DNA of 64,000 nucleotides from Paenibacillus sp. MMS18-CY102 (lineage in GTDB: Bacteria > Bacillota > Bacilli > Paenibacillales > Paenibacillaceae), in the NCBI RefSeq assembly GCF_009789195.1, contig NZ_WSTC01000013.1:89979-153978 (forward strand), in the 5' to 3' direction. The notes under the pieces were generated by a model. The model was given only the letters and a program-made list of their open reading frames with translations, made no database searches and was not told the DNA's origin. This document shows positions 19,449 to 28,126 of this stretch, piece after piece. Each line of letters starts with the position of its first letter. Position 1 is the first letter of the stretch. The translations under genes and the position numbers were made by a program.

Positions 19449-19500
19449 AAAAGGCAGCCGAAGATGCGTCAGTTAGAGCATCCTCGGCTGCCTTTCGTTT
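19449..19500 (+). terminator. Hairpin terminator at end of the metabolic insert
   Basis: AAAGGCAGCCGA-GATGC pairs with GCATC-TCGGCTGCCTTT with one mismatch; the T tract is short (TTTCGTTT). It sits directly before the spoIVF promoter. Confidence 0.75.
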
Positions 19501-19535
19501 CCAAATAATCGTGTGGCAGCTTGCCTTCACTCTGT

Positions 19536-19564
19536 TCATAGTTGTCCTAGCTCTGTCATACATA
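19536..19564 (+). promoter_or_regulatory. SigmaE-type promoter for spoIVFA-spoIVFB
   Basis: TCATAGT (19536-19542), 14-base spacer, CATACATA (19557-19564); the sigmaE pattern is KMATATT / CATACAnT, giving one mismatch in each element. In B. subtilis the spoIVF operon is sigmaE-dependent, so match and expectation agree. Confidence 0.65.
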
Positions 19565-19591
19565 TAGGACAAGTGAAGGAGGGCGATGAAG

Positions 19592-20617
19592 ATGAATGAT
19601 CGCATCCGCGAGAGGCAGCAGCAGCGGATTCGCCGCATTATTGAGCAAGGGCGAGCAATTCCGTCTTGGGAAGAACCATATTTGGAACGTCCGCCATATC
19701 CGCAAGTTGAACAGACGAGCGTGCCGCCGCCTGCTGTTGTACAGCCTATATCCAACCCATCGCCGGCATCGTCCCAGCCTAGGCAGGCACAGCCTTCGAA
19801 GCCATCTCAGGCGTGGCCGCCTGCGCAACCGTCTCCTGCGAGAAGGGTGGGCATCAAAGATCCGAGATCAATGGGGCTTTACGGGCAGGACCCGGAGAAG
19901 CTATGGAAAGCAAATGGCGCCCCGTGGCTGGGCTGGGAAGCGGGTCCGCAGGGGCCACAGGATCCATCTGTCCGTTTGCATACTGGCGGCAGCGGATCGA
20001 GATTATGGCGTTTGCTCGGCCTGCAGTTCGTAGCTAGCGCTATTATATTTGGTGCGGTGTGGGGGATGTTTAAGCTGCAAGAAGGGCCGGCAGTGAAGGG
20101 GCAGGCATTCGTCACAGCTGCGCTTACCTCGGAAATTAATTTCAAAGGCGTATCCGACTGGTATTCCCGCACATTCGCGGGCTCGCCAGTATTTATACCG
20201 CTATTCGGCGATAGCGATGAAGTTCAGACGGTCGGCGGAGGTGCGCAGGCTGAGATGGCTGTGGTGTCTCCGCTGCCAGAATCCTCTTTGGTGAAGTCGT
20301 TTGCGGAATCGCTAAGCGGCATTGAGCTGGCTGGCCAATCCGCTGAAGCGGTAGAAGCCGCAGAGACAGGGCAAGTTATTTTGATTGCGCCGGACACAGG
20401 CAAAGGCCAGACCGTCGTCATTCAGCACGCGGGAGGAAGGCAGACACATTACGGCCTGCTTGGGGACGCAACGGTCAACAAGAACGATTGGGTAGAGGCG
20501 GGGGACGTCATCGGGCATCTGCGCACAACAGATGAAGGCGAGGCAAGCTTGCTTTATTTTGCAGTTAAGCAAGAAGGGCGTTACGTCGATCCGACGGACG
20601 TGATTCCGCTTGATTAA
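19592..20617 (+). CDS. spoIVFA: M23-domain protein SpoIVFA-like, regulator of SpoIVFB
   Basis: 341 residues. A long Pro/Gln-rich cytoplasmic N-terminus, one transmembrane segment near 138-158 (LLGLQFVASAIIFGAVWGMF), and a C-terminal degenerate M23/LytM domain (VVIQHAGGRQTHYGLLGD... EAGDVIGHLRTTDEG). In B. subtilis SpoIVFA holds the protease SpoIVFB inactive in the outer forespore membrane until SpoIVB cleaves it. ATG 19592 has AAGGAGGG 8 bases upstream (ATG 19586 is too close). The stop overlaps the spoIVFB start. The N-terminal region is longer than in B. subtilis SpoIVFA (about 264 residues). Confidence 0.8.
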   Translation: MNDRIRERQQQRIRRIIEQGRAIPSWEEPYLERPPYPQVEQTSVPPPAVVQPISNPSPASSQPRQAQPSKPSQAWPPAQPSPARRVGIKDPRSMGLYGQDPEKLWKANGAPWLGWEAGPQGPQDPSVRLHTGGSGSRLWRLLGLQFVASAIIFGAVWGMFKLQEGPAVKGQAFVTAALTSEINFKGVSDWYSRTFAGSPVFIPLFGDSDEVQTVGGGAQAEMAVVSPLPESSLVKSFAESLSGIELAGQSAEAVEAAETGQVILIAPDTGKGQTVVIQHAGGRQTHYGLLGDATVNKNDWVEAGDVIGHLRTTDEGEASLLYFAVKQEGRYVDPTDVIPLD

Positions 20618-21491
20618 AGCGTTTGGCATCGTATGGTCCGTTCATCCGCTGTTCGTGATCGTGATGTTGCTGTCGGTTGCGGCGGGACGGTTCGCTGAGT
20701 TATTGACGCTTTTCGCCCTTGTATTCGTGCATGAGCTTGGGCATGTCGTAGCAGCGCGCGCGTTTGGCTGGACGATACGCGAGGTCAAGCTGCTTCCGTT
20801 CGGCGGCGTTGCTGAGGTTGAAGAAGCTGGGGGCATGCCTTCGCGCGAGGAAGCTATCGTCGCTTTGGCGGGACCGCTTCAGAACGTATGGATGGGGCTG
20901 CTCGCTTGGGGGCTAGGCCAGACAGGCGTATGGGATGCAGGGTGGACGCAGGATTTGATCTCGGCCAATGCGATGATTGTGTTGTTCAATCTGCTGCCCA
21001 TTCACCCCTTAGATGGCGGGAAGCTGCTGCAGTGCTTGCTGGGCTTAATGATGGCTTATCATCGGGCACTTTCTTGGACAGTCGGCATTAGCATTGTGCT
21101 CAGCCTAATGCTCGGATTGGCAGCATGCGCTTACCAGCTATGGCCAGGTGGCCATATTCAACTGAATCTGCTTACGATCGCAGTGTTCCTGCTCGCAACG
21201 AACATGACGCAGCGGCGCCACTTGCCGTTTCTATTCATCCGGTTTCTCGTCAATCGGGATCGCTATGCCCAGCGCAGGATCGCCAGAGGCGCTAATGCTT
21301 CGCCCATCATCGTCCATCCCGAAGAAGCTGTACATTCGGTTCTGCGCCTTTTGTTGCGCGATAAAGTCCACTTGATCTATGTCACTTCCTTGCGTGGGGA
21401 GCTGTTGGGCGTATTGCCGGAGTATGAACTGCTGCATGGCTTCTTTACGTCTCCTAATCCTAATCGCGTGATAGGTGAGCTGATCGTTTGA
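20610..21491 (+). CDS. spoIVFB: Stage IV sporulation intramembrane metalloprotease SpoIVFB
   Basis: 293 residues. M50/site-2 protease: zinc motif HELGH near residues 41-45 within a transmembrane segment, LPFGGVAEVEE, and the second ligand motif NLLPIHPLDGGKLL near 127-140; several further hydrophobic segments, then a C-terminal CBS-like region (VHPEEAVHSVLRLL... VTSLRGELLGVLPEYEL). SpoIVFB cuts pro-sigmaK in the mother cell. The TTG start overlaps the SpoIVFA stop by 8 bases and has no clear ribosome site, so translational coupling is likely. Confidence 0.9.
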   Translation: MIKAFGIVWSVHPLFVIVMLLSVAAGRFAELLTLFALVFVHELGHVVAARAFGWTIREVKLLPFGGVAEVEEAGGMPSREEAIVALAGPLQNVWMGLLAWGLGQTGVWDAGWTQDLISANAMIVLFNLLPIHPLDGGKLLQCLLGLMMAYHRALSWTVGISIVLSLMLGLAACAYQLWPGGHIQLNLLTIAVFLLATNMTQRRHLPFLFIRFLVNRDRYAQRRIARGANASPIIVHPEEAVHSVLRLLLRDKVHLIYVTSLRGELLGVLPEYELLHGFFTSPNPNRVIGELIV

Positions 21492-21551
21492 ACCGTAAAC
21501 GGATCATGCTATAATCGTCCTGAATGATCATGGGACGGCAGGTGAGCGTTT

Positions 21552-22778
21552 ATGAAACAATTACTGGTCAATTGCCGTGTTGACGGCGTTCATGCAGCAG
21601 TGTTGGAGGATGGGGTGCTGGCGGACTATGCGTCGGAACGGCAGGATCCTGAACAGCCTGGGCGTTCGCAGCCTGGTGCGCTTCTTGGCAATATTTATCG
21701 TGGGAAAGTGGTCAATGTGCTGCCCGGCATGCAGGCTGCGTTCCTTGATATCGGATTAGCGAAAAATGCTTTCCTATACATTGATGATGTGCTAGGCGTC
21801 AATCTAGGAAAGGGCAAGGATAAAGAAAGGCCCTCTATCCGCGATGTGCTGAAGATTGGACAAGAGCTTGTCGTCCAGGTGATGCGGGAGGCAAGCGGAG
21901 CCAAAGGGGCGAGGGTCACGATGCATGTTTCATTGCCGGGCAGATGGCTTGTGTATATGCCTAGCGCAGGCTATGTTGGCGTGTCGCGCAAGATCGAAGA
22001 TGAGAAGCAGCGGGAGCGTCTCCGGTTGTTTGGCGAGCGAATGCGCCTTCGTGAGGAAGGGGTTATATTGCGAACGGCAGCGGCAGGCGTATCGGATGCT
22101 GCATTAACAGACGACCTGTCATTCCTGCGCGATCGCTGGCTCCAAATTTCTGATTATGCGAAGCAGCGCAAGGCGCCCGCTGAGCTGCATCGGGAGGCAG
22201 GGCTCGTCTATCGGATCGTGCGGGACATGCTGACTGCGGATATGGACGAGATATGGGTCGACACGGAAGAGGTATACGAACAGACCATTGCATTAGTCCG
22301 CGAGATGGTTCCAGGCAGCGAAAAGAACGTTAAGCTGTATCCAATGGGAAGGCAAGCGGGGCTGTTCGATTATTATGGCGTCAACCAGCAAACGGATTTA
22401 GCGCTTAGCCGGATCATTCAGCTTGCCAGCGGCGGCTATATCGTATGGGACGAGACTGAGGCGTTGACCGTCATCGATGTCAACACGGGCAAATATACCG
22501 GAACGGACAAGCTGGAGGACACGCTTTACCGTACGAATGCAGAGGCAGCGGAAGCGATTGCTCGCTTGCTGCGCCTTCGGGATACAGGCGGCATTATTAT
22601 AATTGATTTTATCGACATGCAAGAAGAGAAGAACCGGCAGCGCATTTCACAGCGGATGGAGGAGCTTGTGCGCCGTGACCGCATTAGATGCACTGTAGTC
22701 GGCTGGACAAGGCTCGGGCTGATGGAGATGACGCGCAAGAAAGCAAGAGCAGCTGCATCTGCCCAATTGCCGGAATAA
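21552..22778 (+). CDS. rng: Ribonuclease G/E family endoribonuclease
   Basis: 408 residues. Rne/Rng catalytic core: an S1 domain near residues 40-125 (GNIYRGKVVNVLPGMQAAFLDIGLAKNAFLYIDD), the RNase H-like and catalytic part with TVIDVNTGKYTG (metal-binding Asp) near 312-323 and IIIDFIDMQEE near 355-365. It ends soon after the catalytic core and lacks the Zn-link and C-terminal scaffold of E. coli RNase E. GGCAGGTGAG precedes the ATG. It sits between spoIVFB and rplU; B. subtilis has no such gene there, so this is a lineage difference. Confidence 0.9.
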   Translation: MKQLLVNCRVDGVHAAVLEDGVLADYASERQDPEQPGRSQPGALLGNIYRGKVVNVLPGMQAAFLDIGLAKNAFLYIDDVLGVNLGKGKDKERPSIRDVLKIGQELVVQVMREASGAKGARVTMHVSLPGRWLVYMPSAGYVGVSRKIEDEKQRERLRLFGERMRLREEGVILRTAAAGVSDAALTDDLSFLRDRWLQISDYAKQRKAPAELHREAGLVYRIVRDMLTADMDEIWVDTEEVYEQTIALVREMVPGSEKNVKLYPMGRQAGLFDYYGVNQQTDLALSRIIQLASGGYIVWDETEALTVIDVNTGKYTGTDKLEDTLYRTNAEAAEAIARLLRLRDTGGIIIIDFIDMQEEKNRQRISQRMEELVRRDRIRCTVVGWTRLGLMEMTRKKARAAASAQLPE

Positions 22779-22809
22779 AGGCCGCATTCATTCAATGTTC
22801 GGATAAGGG

Positions 22810-22838
22810 TTGAACAAATGAAGTGGGCGTGATACAAT
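22810..22838 (+). promoter_or_regulatory. SigmaA promoter for rplU-prp-rpmA
   Basis: TTGAAC (22810-22815), 17-base spacer, TACAAT (22833-22838); transcription should begin near 22845, just before the L21 leader. Confidence 0.75.
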
Positions 22839-22844
22839 ACTCGG

Positions 22845-22965
22845 GTGTATATTCGCGGCATGAACCGCGATGCGCACAAGGTACCGCTCCGATCGGGTAT
22901 AGAAGCGCAATGCGCTTGGCGCATGCCACCTAGATTCAGGCGAGTCTTCGACTATAAGGAGGTGC
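22845..22965 (+). ncRNA. Ribosomal protein L21 leader, cis-regulatory
   Basis: The 120-base untranslated leader between promoter and rplU carries small hairpins, CGCGG/CCGCG (22854-22869) and AAGCGC/GCGCTT (22903-22917), and ends at the GGAGG of rplU. Firmicutes have a known structured L21 leader (Rfam L21_leader) at this position that is thought to give autoregulation. I call it from location and hairpins, not from a covariance-model hit. Confidence 0.6.
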
Positions 22966-22972
22966 ACCATCC

Positions 22973-23284
22973 ATGTACGCAATTATTGAAACGGGCGGCA
23001 AGCAATACAAAGTCCAAGAGGGCGATGTTCTTTTCATCGAGAAACTCGAGGCTGGCGCAGGCGAAAGCATTACTTTCGATCGCGTTCTTGCCGTATCCAA
23101 AGGCGACGCTCTCGTCGCAGGAACGCCGGTTGTAGCCGGAGCATCGGTTTCTGCTAAAGTTGAGAAGCAAGGCCGCGGTAAAAAAATCATCGTTTACAAA
23201 TACAAAGCGAAGAAAAACTACCGTCGTAAGCAAGGCCACCGTCAACCGTACACGAAAGTGACGATTGAATCCATCAAAGCGTAA
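22973..23284 (+). CDS. rplU: 50S ribosomal protein L21
   Basis: 103 residues. The family start [17 protein letters not shown], the central [40 protein letters not shown] region (spread over residues 62-98) and the C-terminal VTIESIKA are typical. It binds 23S rRNA in the large subunit. AAGGAGGTG sits upstream of the ATG. First gene of rplU-prp-rpmA. Confidence 0.98.
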   Translation: MYAIIETGGKQYKVQEGDVLFIEKLEAGAGESITFDRVLAVSKGDALVAGTPVVAGASVSAKVEKQGRGKKIIVYKYKAKKNYRRKQGHRQPYTKVTIESIKA

Positions 23285-23296
23285 TCGGTTCACGAG

Positions 23297-23635
23297 ATGA
23301 TTACGGTCACATTGGTGCGGAGCACTGCTAACCGGCGAATCGTATCGTTCGCGGTCTCCGGACATGCGGATTATGCGAAACGTGGACGAGATATCGTCTG
23401 TGCAGGCGTTTCTGCAGTTACCGTGGGCACAGTGAATGCGATCGAAGCAGTTGCAGGCGTAACGCTTCCGGCGTCGATGCGGGACGGATGGGTGCAGTCG
23501 GATATTCCGATGCAGCCCGATTCGTCCATCGACGAGCGGGTACAACTGCTGCTTGAGGGCATGGCGGTCATGATTGATACGATTCGGCAATCGTACGGCA
23601 AGTACGTTGCTATTCAAGAACAACTCGTCGAATAA
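23297..23635 (+). CDS. prp: Ribosomal-processing cysteine protease Prp (YsxB)
   Basis: 112 residues. Prp removes the N-terminal extension of L27 in Firmicutes. The catalytic His lies in SGHADYAKRGRDIVCAGVSAV (His about 23, Cys about 35, in the GHA...DIVCAGVS arrangement). It sits, as always, between rplU and rpmA; the following L27 carries the matching cleavage site. Confidence 0.93.
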   Translation: MITVTLVRSTANRRIVSFAVSGHADYAKRGRDIVCAGVSAVTVGTVNAIEAVAGVTLPASMRDGWVQSDIPMQPDSSIDERVQLLLEGMAVMIDTIRQSYGKYVAIQEQLVE

Positions 23636-23650
23636 AGGAGGGAAACCACC

Positions 23651-23959
23651 ATGTTGAAATTAGATCTTCAGTTATTCGCTTCCAAGAAGGGCGTAGGCTC
23701 GACGAAGAACGGACGTGACAGCCACTCGAAACGCCTCGGCGCTAAACGCGCAGACGGTCAGACGGTAACGGCAGGAAGCATCCTCTTCCGTCAACGCGGA
23801 ACGAAAATTCACCCAGGCACTAACGTTGGAATCGGTAAAGATGACACGTTGTTCGCATTGGTAGAAGGCGTCGTTAAGTTCGAGCGTTGGGGACGCGACC
23901 GCAAAAAAGTTAGCGTTTATCCAGTTACTGTTGCAGCGGTAGCTGCAGCAGTTGAATAA
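23651..23959 (+). CDS. rpmA: 50S ribosomal protein L27 with Prp-cleaved extension
   Basis: 102 residues. The N-terminus [13 protein letters not shown] contains the Prp processing motif, with cleavage expected after the Phe so that the mature protein begins ASKKG. The conserved body [20 protein letters not shown] and [13 protein letters not shown] follows. The mature N-terminus reaches the peptidyl-transferase centre. AAGGAGGGAAACC precedes the ATG; a strong terminator follows. Confidence 0.98.
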   Translation: MLKLDLQLFASKKGVGSTKNGRDSHSKRLGAKRADGQTVTAGSILFRQRGTKIHPGTNVGIGKDDTLFALVEGVVKFERWGRDRKKVSVYPVTVAAVAAAVE

Positions 23960-23976
23960 TAACGCTTCATCTAGTG

Positions 23977-24006
23977 CCCGGCCTGATGTTATAGGCCGGG
24001 TTTTTT
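23977..24006 (+). terminator. Rho-independent terminator after rpmA
   Basis: CCCGGCCT/AGGCCGGG stem with an 8-base loop, followed by six T. Confidence 0.92.
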
Positions 24007-24074
24007 AATAGGATAACAGTTCATCCGCATTAATTGGCATGTACCGCACTACATAGAAAGTGGGATATTCGCGA

Positions 24075-24812
24075 ATGAAACGGGTAGGTTCGGCTAAACT
24101 TTACGTATCGGTATCGTTGCTGCTGCCAGCAGCCTGTTTGTTCATATGGCGAACAGCATGGTGGCCAATTGTCGTTTTTGTCGTTTGGTCGGCGATTACG
24201 ATTGTGCTATGGGTGCATTCGGAACGCAAGGAGCAGCGGGACAGGCAAGCTAGGCTTGGGCATGCACTCCAGACTTCGGCGATTCGAACGCTTAATCATC
24301 ATCGGCATGACTGGATGAATGACCTCCAAGTGTTGTATGGCTATATTCGGATGAATAAGCAAGATAAGGCTGTTCAGTGTGTGGAGGGTATTCGGGAGCG
24401 AATGATTGCAGAGAGCCGTATCGCAAAGCTCGGCGTGCCTTCGCTCGTAACGTACTTGCAGTCCTTCCGTACGATGACCCATTCGATGCAGTTGCATGTC
24501 GTCATAGATGGTGAACTGGATATGGAAGAAATACCGATCGATAAGAACGGCGTTGCCGAAACGCTAATCGATATCATGAATGTTTATCGGTTCGGCATGA
24601 AGCAAAGCACTGGAGAACCGGCTAAGCTCACACTACAGATGGCTCGGGATAACAAGTCACTGCATGCCGTTTTTTTCTATGACGGGGAATGGAATGACAT
24701 TGAGGATTCAATGCACAAAATAAAACAGCGGCTGAAAAATTCGCCGCTGCAGCCGATCAGTTCGGAGCAGTCGCTTGCAGAGCTGCCGCTTAAGGCTGAA
24801 CTGCGCGGTTGA
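24075..24812 (+). CDS. spo0B: Spo0B-like sporulation phosphotransferase with membrane segments
   Basis: 245 residues. Spo0B passes phosphate from Spo0F to Spo0A in the sporulation phosphorelay. The H-box TLNHHRHDWMNDLQVLYGYI places the phosphorylated His at about residue 78, followed by the second helix of the hairpin and a degenerate ATPase-like C-terminal fold. Unlike the soluble B. subtilis protein (about 190 residues), two hydrophobic segments precede the hairpin (about 9-25 and 29-48). The frame is open to GTG 24060; ATG 24075 was preferred, with only a weak GGGA site. Order rpmA-spo0B-obg is the Bacillales standard, which supports the call. Confidence 0.82.
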   Translation: MKRVGSAKLYVSVSLLLPAACLFIWRTAWWPIVVFVVWSAITIVLWVHSERKEQRDRQARLGHALQTSAIRTLNHHRHDWMNDLQVLYGYIRMNKQDKAVQCVEGIRERMIAESRIAKLGVPSLVTYLQSFRTMTHSMQLHVVIDGELDMEEIPIDKNGVAETLIDIMNVYRFGMKQSTGEPAKLTLQMARDNKSLHAVFFYDGEWNDIEDSMHKIKQRLKNSPLQPISSEQSLAELPLKAELRG

Positions 24813-24830
24813 ACGGAGGCCAAAATCAAC

Positions 24831-26150
24831 ATGTTTGTAGATAAAGCGAAGATTTTTGTAAAAGGCGGAGACGGCGGCAATGGCATCGTGTCCTATCGCA
24901 GGGAGCTCTACGTGCCAGACGGCGGGCCTGCTGGCGGTGACGGCGGACGCGGGGGCAACGTTATTTTTCGCGTGGATGAAGGTTTGCGTACGTTAGTCGA
25001 TTTCCGTTACCAGAAGCATTTTAAGGCGAAGCCAGGCGAGCGTGGCAAAGTTAAAGGCATGCACGGCGCGGGCGCGGAAGATATGATCGTACGCATACCG
25101 CCGGGCACGGTTATCGTGGACGACGATTCGCAAGCGATTATTGCCGATATGACGCGCCACGGACAAGAAGTGATCATTGCGCGCGGCGGGCGCGGCGGAC
25201 GTGGCAATATGAGATTTGCGACGGCGAACAATCCTGCACCGGACATTTCGGAGAACGGTGAAGAGGGCCAAGAGCGTTGGGTCGTGCTCGAGCTGAAAGT
25301 AATGGCGGATGTAGGGCTCGTTGGATTCCCAAGCGTCGGCAAGTCGACCTTGTTGTCCGTCGTATCTGGAGCGAAGCCGAAGATCGGGGCCTACCACTTT
25401 ACGACAATCACGCCTAATTTGGGTGTTGTAGACGTAGGGGATGACCGGAACTTCGTCATGGCGGATTTGCCAGGTCTAATCGAGGGCGCGAGCGAAGGCG
25501 TTGGGTTGGGCCACGAATTTTTGCGGCATGTTGAACGTACGCGGGTAATTATCCACGTTATCGATATGGCAGCGACGGAAGGCCGCGATCCATTCGATGA
25601 TTGGGTCAAAATCAACACCGAGCTGAAGCAATACAACGAGAAGCTGTCGGAAAGGCCGCAAATTATTGCTGCCAATAAGATGGACATGCCTGGCGCTGAT
25701 GAGCAGTTGGAGCTGTTCAAGCAGCAGCTTGCTGAAGTAGCAGGCGACCGCCAGTATGACATTATTCCGATGTCATCCTTGACGCGCCAAGGCGTACAGG
25801 ATCTGCTCTACAAGGCAGCTGACGTACTGGAGACGGTTCCGGACCAGCCATCCTTGGAAGACGTTAGCGATCTCGCTGAGCGTAAGGTGTACAAATTCGA
25901 GAAGAACGAAGAGATTACGTTCCGCGTATTCCGTGAGGATGAAATCTTCGTTGTCGAGAGCGAAGGCATTGAGCGCCTAATGCGGCGTACGAATTTGAAT
26001 TCGTATGATGCGATTATGCGTTTTGCCCGCATTTTGCGAAACCTTGGCGTCGATGCCGCGTTGCGGAAAATCGGGGCGAAGGACGGCGATACGTGCCGAA
26101 TCGGCAACTATACGTTCGAATTCTTCGAAGGCAGCGACTATCAATATTGA
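24831..26150 (+). CDS. obg: GTPase Obg (CgtA)
   Basis: 439 residues. The N-terminal glycine-rich Obg fold ([32 protein letters not shown]) is followed by a G domain with G1 GFPSVGKST near 164-172, G3 [10 protein letters not shown] and G4 ANKMD, then a C-terminal OCT domain. An essential ribosome-associated GTPase involved in 50S assembly, stress response and sporulation onset. ACGGAGG precedes the ATG. Likely co-transcribed with spo0B. Confidence 0.97.
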   Translation: MFVDKAKIFVKGGDGGNGIVSYRRELYVPDGGPAGGDGGRGGNVIFRVDEGLRTLVDFRYQKHFKAKPGERGKVKGMHGAGAEDMIVRIPPGTVIVDDDSQAIIADMTRHGQEVIIARGGRGGRGNMRFATANNPAPDISENGEEGQERWVVLELKVMADVGLVGFPSVGKSTLLSVVSGAKPKIGAYHFTTITPNLGVVDVGDDRNFVMADLPGLIEGASEGVGLGHEFLRHVERTRVIIHVIDMAATEGRDPFDDWVKINTELKQYNEKLSERPQIIAANKMDMPGADEQLELFKQQLAEVAGDRQYDIIPMSSLTRQGVQDLLYKAADVLETVPDQPSLEDVSDLAERKVYKFEKNEEITFRVFREDEIFVVESEGIERLMRRTNLNSYDAIMRFARILRNLGVDAALRKIGAKDGDTCRIGNYTFEFFEGSDYQY

Positions 26151-26152
26151 TC

Positions 26153-26178
26153 AAGACGGCGGATGCCGTCTTTTTTTT
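26153..26178 (+). terminator. Rho-independent terminator after obg
   Basis: AAGACGGC/GCCGTCTT stem with a GGAT loop, then a T run. Confidence 0.9.
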
Positions 26179-26224
26179 ATAAGTTTTCAATAAAAGGGAG
26201 AGCTGGCACTTCGCGGTTTGCCTA

Positions 26225-26253
26225 TTGTCAAAGTACGTAAATTCGCGTACAAT
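26225..26253 (+). promoter_or_regulatory. SigmaA promoter for pheB-hom-thrB-pheA
   Basis: TTGTCA (26225-26230), 17-base spacer, TACAAT (26248-26253). Confidence 0.7.
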
Positions 26254-26296
26254 GTCCACTATAGGTGAACAATTGTCTCTTTCAGGAGGACGATAA

Positions 26297-26734
26297 ATGA
26301 CGGCACGTTATTATGTCGTTCGCGAAGACATTTTGCCAGAAGCGATCGTCAAGACGATTCAGGTGAAGGACATGCTTAAGCGGGGCGAAGCCGCTACCGT
26401 GCATGAAGCAGTAGAGCGTGTGGGCCTAAGCCGGAGCGCTTTCTACAAATATAAGGACGGGGTCTATCCGCTTAGCGAGTTGGACCGGGAGCGAATCGTG
26501 ACAGTATCGATGGATTTGGACCATCGATCGGGCATTTTGTCCCGCGTGCTTGGATTGGTAGCTGGCCTAGAGGGCAATGTGTTGACGATTAATCAGAGCA
26601 TCCCCCTGCAGGGGCTGGCTAATGTCGTCATATCGGTTGATACGTCGTATATGACAGAAGAGCTGTCCGCACTCATGGATCGGATACGCAGCCTTGAGGG
26701 TGTCCGCAAAGCCTCGGTCATCGGGCAGGGGTAA
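26297..26734 (+). CDS. pheB: ACT-domain protein PheB
   Basis: 145 residues: a short N-terminal helix-turn-helix-like part (EAVERVGLSRSAFYKYKDGV) and a C-terminal ACT domain (VTVSMDLDHRSGILSRVLGLVAGL spans its first helix). Named after its place before pheA in B. subtilis, where it was first taken for a chorismate mutase; the role is probably regulation of amino-acid metabolism, not proven. AGGAGG precedes the ATG; hom follows 24 bases later. Confidence 0.88.
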   Translation: MTARYYVVREDILPEAIVKTIQVKDMLKRGEAATVHEAVERVGLSRSAFYKYKDGVYPLSELDRERIVTVSMDLDHRSGILSRVLGLVAGLEGNVLTINQSIPLQGLANVVISVDTSYMTEELSALMDRIRSLEGVRKASVIGQG

Positions 26735-26758
26735 ATTACGGTTGATGGAGGTCATCGG

Positions 26759-28045
26759 ATGAAACCAGTTAAAGTAGGATTACTCGGTCTAGGGACAGTA
26801 GGAACCGGCGTGGTTCGGATCGTAGAAGGCCATCAAGAAGATCTGCAAAGCCAGGTTGGCTCGGCAATCGTCATTGAGAAAATTCTGGTTCAAAATAAAT
26901 CGAAGCAACGCTCAATCAGCATCGACCAATCGAAACTAACGGAAGATCCGTGGGATGTTATTCGCGATCCAGAGATTGACGTCATCGTCGAAGTAATGGG
27001 CGGAATCGGCGATACGAAAGCTTATATTCTTGAGGCGCTAGCACGCGGCAAGCATGTCGTGACGGCGAATAAAGACCTAATGGCCCTGCACGGTCCCGAG
27101 ATCATCGCAACGGCAACGGAAAACAAATGCGATGTGTTGTATGAAGCAAGCGTAGCGGGAGGCATCCCAATTATCCGAACGCTGATTGAAGGCTTCTCCT
27201 CCGATCGCATTACGAAAATTATGGGCATTGTGAACGGCACGACGAACTTCATTCTGACGAAGATGAGCCAAGAGGGCGCATCCTATGATGCGGTATTGAA
27301 AGAAGCGCAAGAGCTGGGGTATGCAGAAGCTGACCCGACTTCGGACGTTGAAGGCCTTGACGCTGCCCGTAAAATGACGATTTTGTCAACGCTAGGCTTC
27401 CGTGCGAACGTTGCGCTTGAGGATGTGTCGGTACAAGGCATCTCCTCCGTTAGCCAAGAGGATATCGCCTATGCGAAGCGCCTCGGCTACGAAGTGAAGC
27501 TGCTCGGCATTGCAGAACGCCAGGATGACTACATCAGTGTTAGCGTGCAGCCGACGATGGTAAAGCTGAGCCATCCGATTGCATCGGTAAACGGCGTATT
27601 CAACGCGGTTTATGTACATGGCGAAGCGGTTGGCGAGACGATGTTCTATGGCGCAGGCGCGGGTGAGCTCCCGACGGCAACGTCCATCGTAGCCGATTTG
27701 GTTGCAGTTGTTAAAAATTTGAAGCTAGGCGTGAACGGCAAACAAGGCGTTATCTCATACAAAGAGAAAAAGCTGAAGACGGACGACCAGATTTCGTCCA
27801 AATACTTCTTGCTGCTCAATGTTGCAGACCGTGCAGGCGTACTAGCGCGGATTACGCAAGTGTTTGCGGAGCATGAGGTAAGTTTGCAGTCTGTCTTGCA
27901 GCAGCCGAACCCGCATAATCCAGAGGCAGAAATTATCGTTATTACGCATGACGCGAACAAGGCGGCAATGAACCAAGTGCTGAAGGCATTCCAATCGCTG
28001 GATGTTATCCGTGAAGTGAAAAGCGTCTATCGCGTAGAAGGCTAG
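26759..28045 (+). CDS. hom: Homoserine dehydrogenase
   Basis: 428 residues. Reduces aspartate semialdehyde to homoserine. NAD(P)-binding GLLGLGTVGTGV at residues 7-18, substrate and catalytic region AGGIPIIRTL, GIVNGTTNFIL and AEADPTSDVEGLDAARK, then a C-terminal ACT domain (VADRAGVLARITQVFAEHEV) that usually gives threonine feedback inhibition. GGAGG lies 7 bases before the ATG. It heads the hom-thrB pair; thrC is not in this window. Confidence 0.96.
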   Translation: MKPVKVGLLGLGTVGTGVVRIVEGHQEDLQSQVGSAIVIEKILVQNKSKQRSISIDQSKLTEDPWDVIRDPEIDVIVEVMGGIGDTKAYILEALARGKHVVTANKDLMALHGPEIIATATENKCDVLYEASVAGGIPIIRTLIEGFSSDRITKIMGIVNGTTNFILTKMSQEGASYDAVLKEAQELGYAEADPTSDVEGLDAARKMTILSTLGFRANVALEDVSVQGISSVSQEDIAYAKRLGYEVKLLGIAERQDDYISVSVQPTMVKLSHPIASVNGVFNAVYVHGEAVGETMFYGAGAGELPTATSIVADLVAVVKNLKLGVNGKQGVISYKEKKLKTDDQISSKYFLLLNVADRAGVLARITQVFAEHEVSLQSVLQQPNPHNPEAEIIVITHDANKAAMNQVLKAFQSLDVIREVKSVYRVEG

Positions 28046-28126
28046 GCAATCATACAAATTTTCTCGGGCGTCGCTTAGGCGGCGTCCGATTCCACTATAT
28101 GTGAGAAGGCTGGAGTTGAGGGAAAC

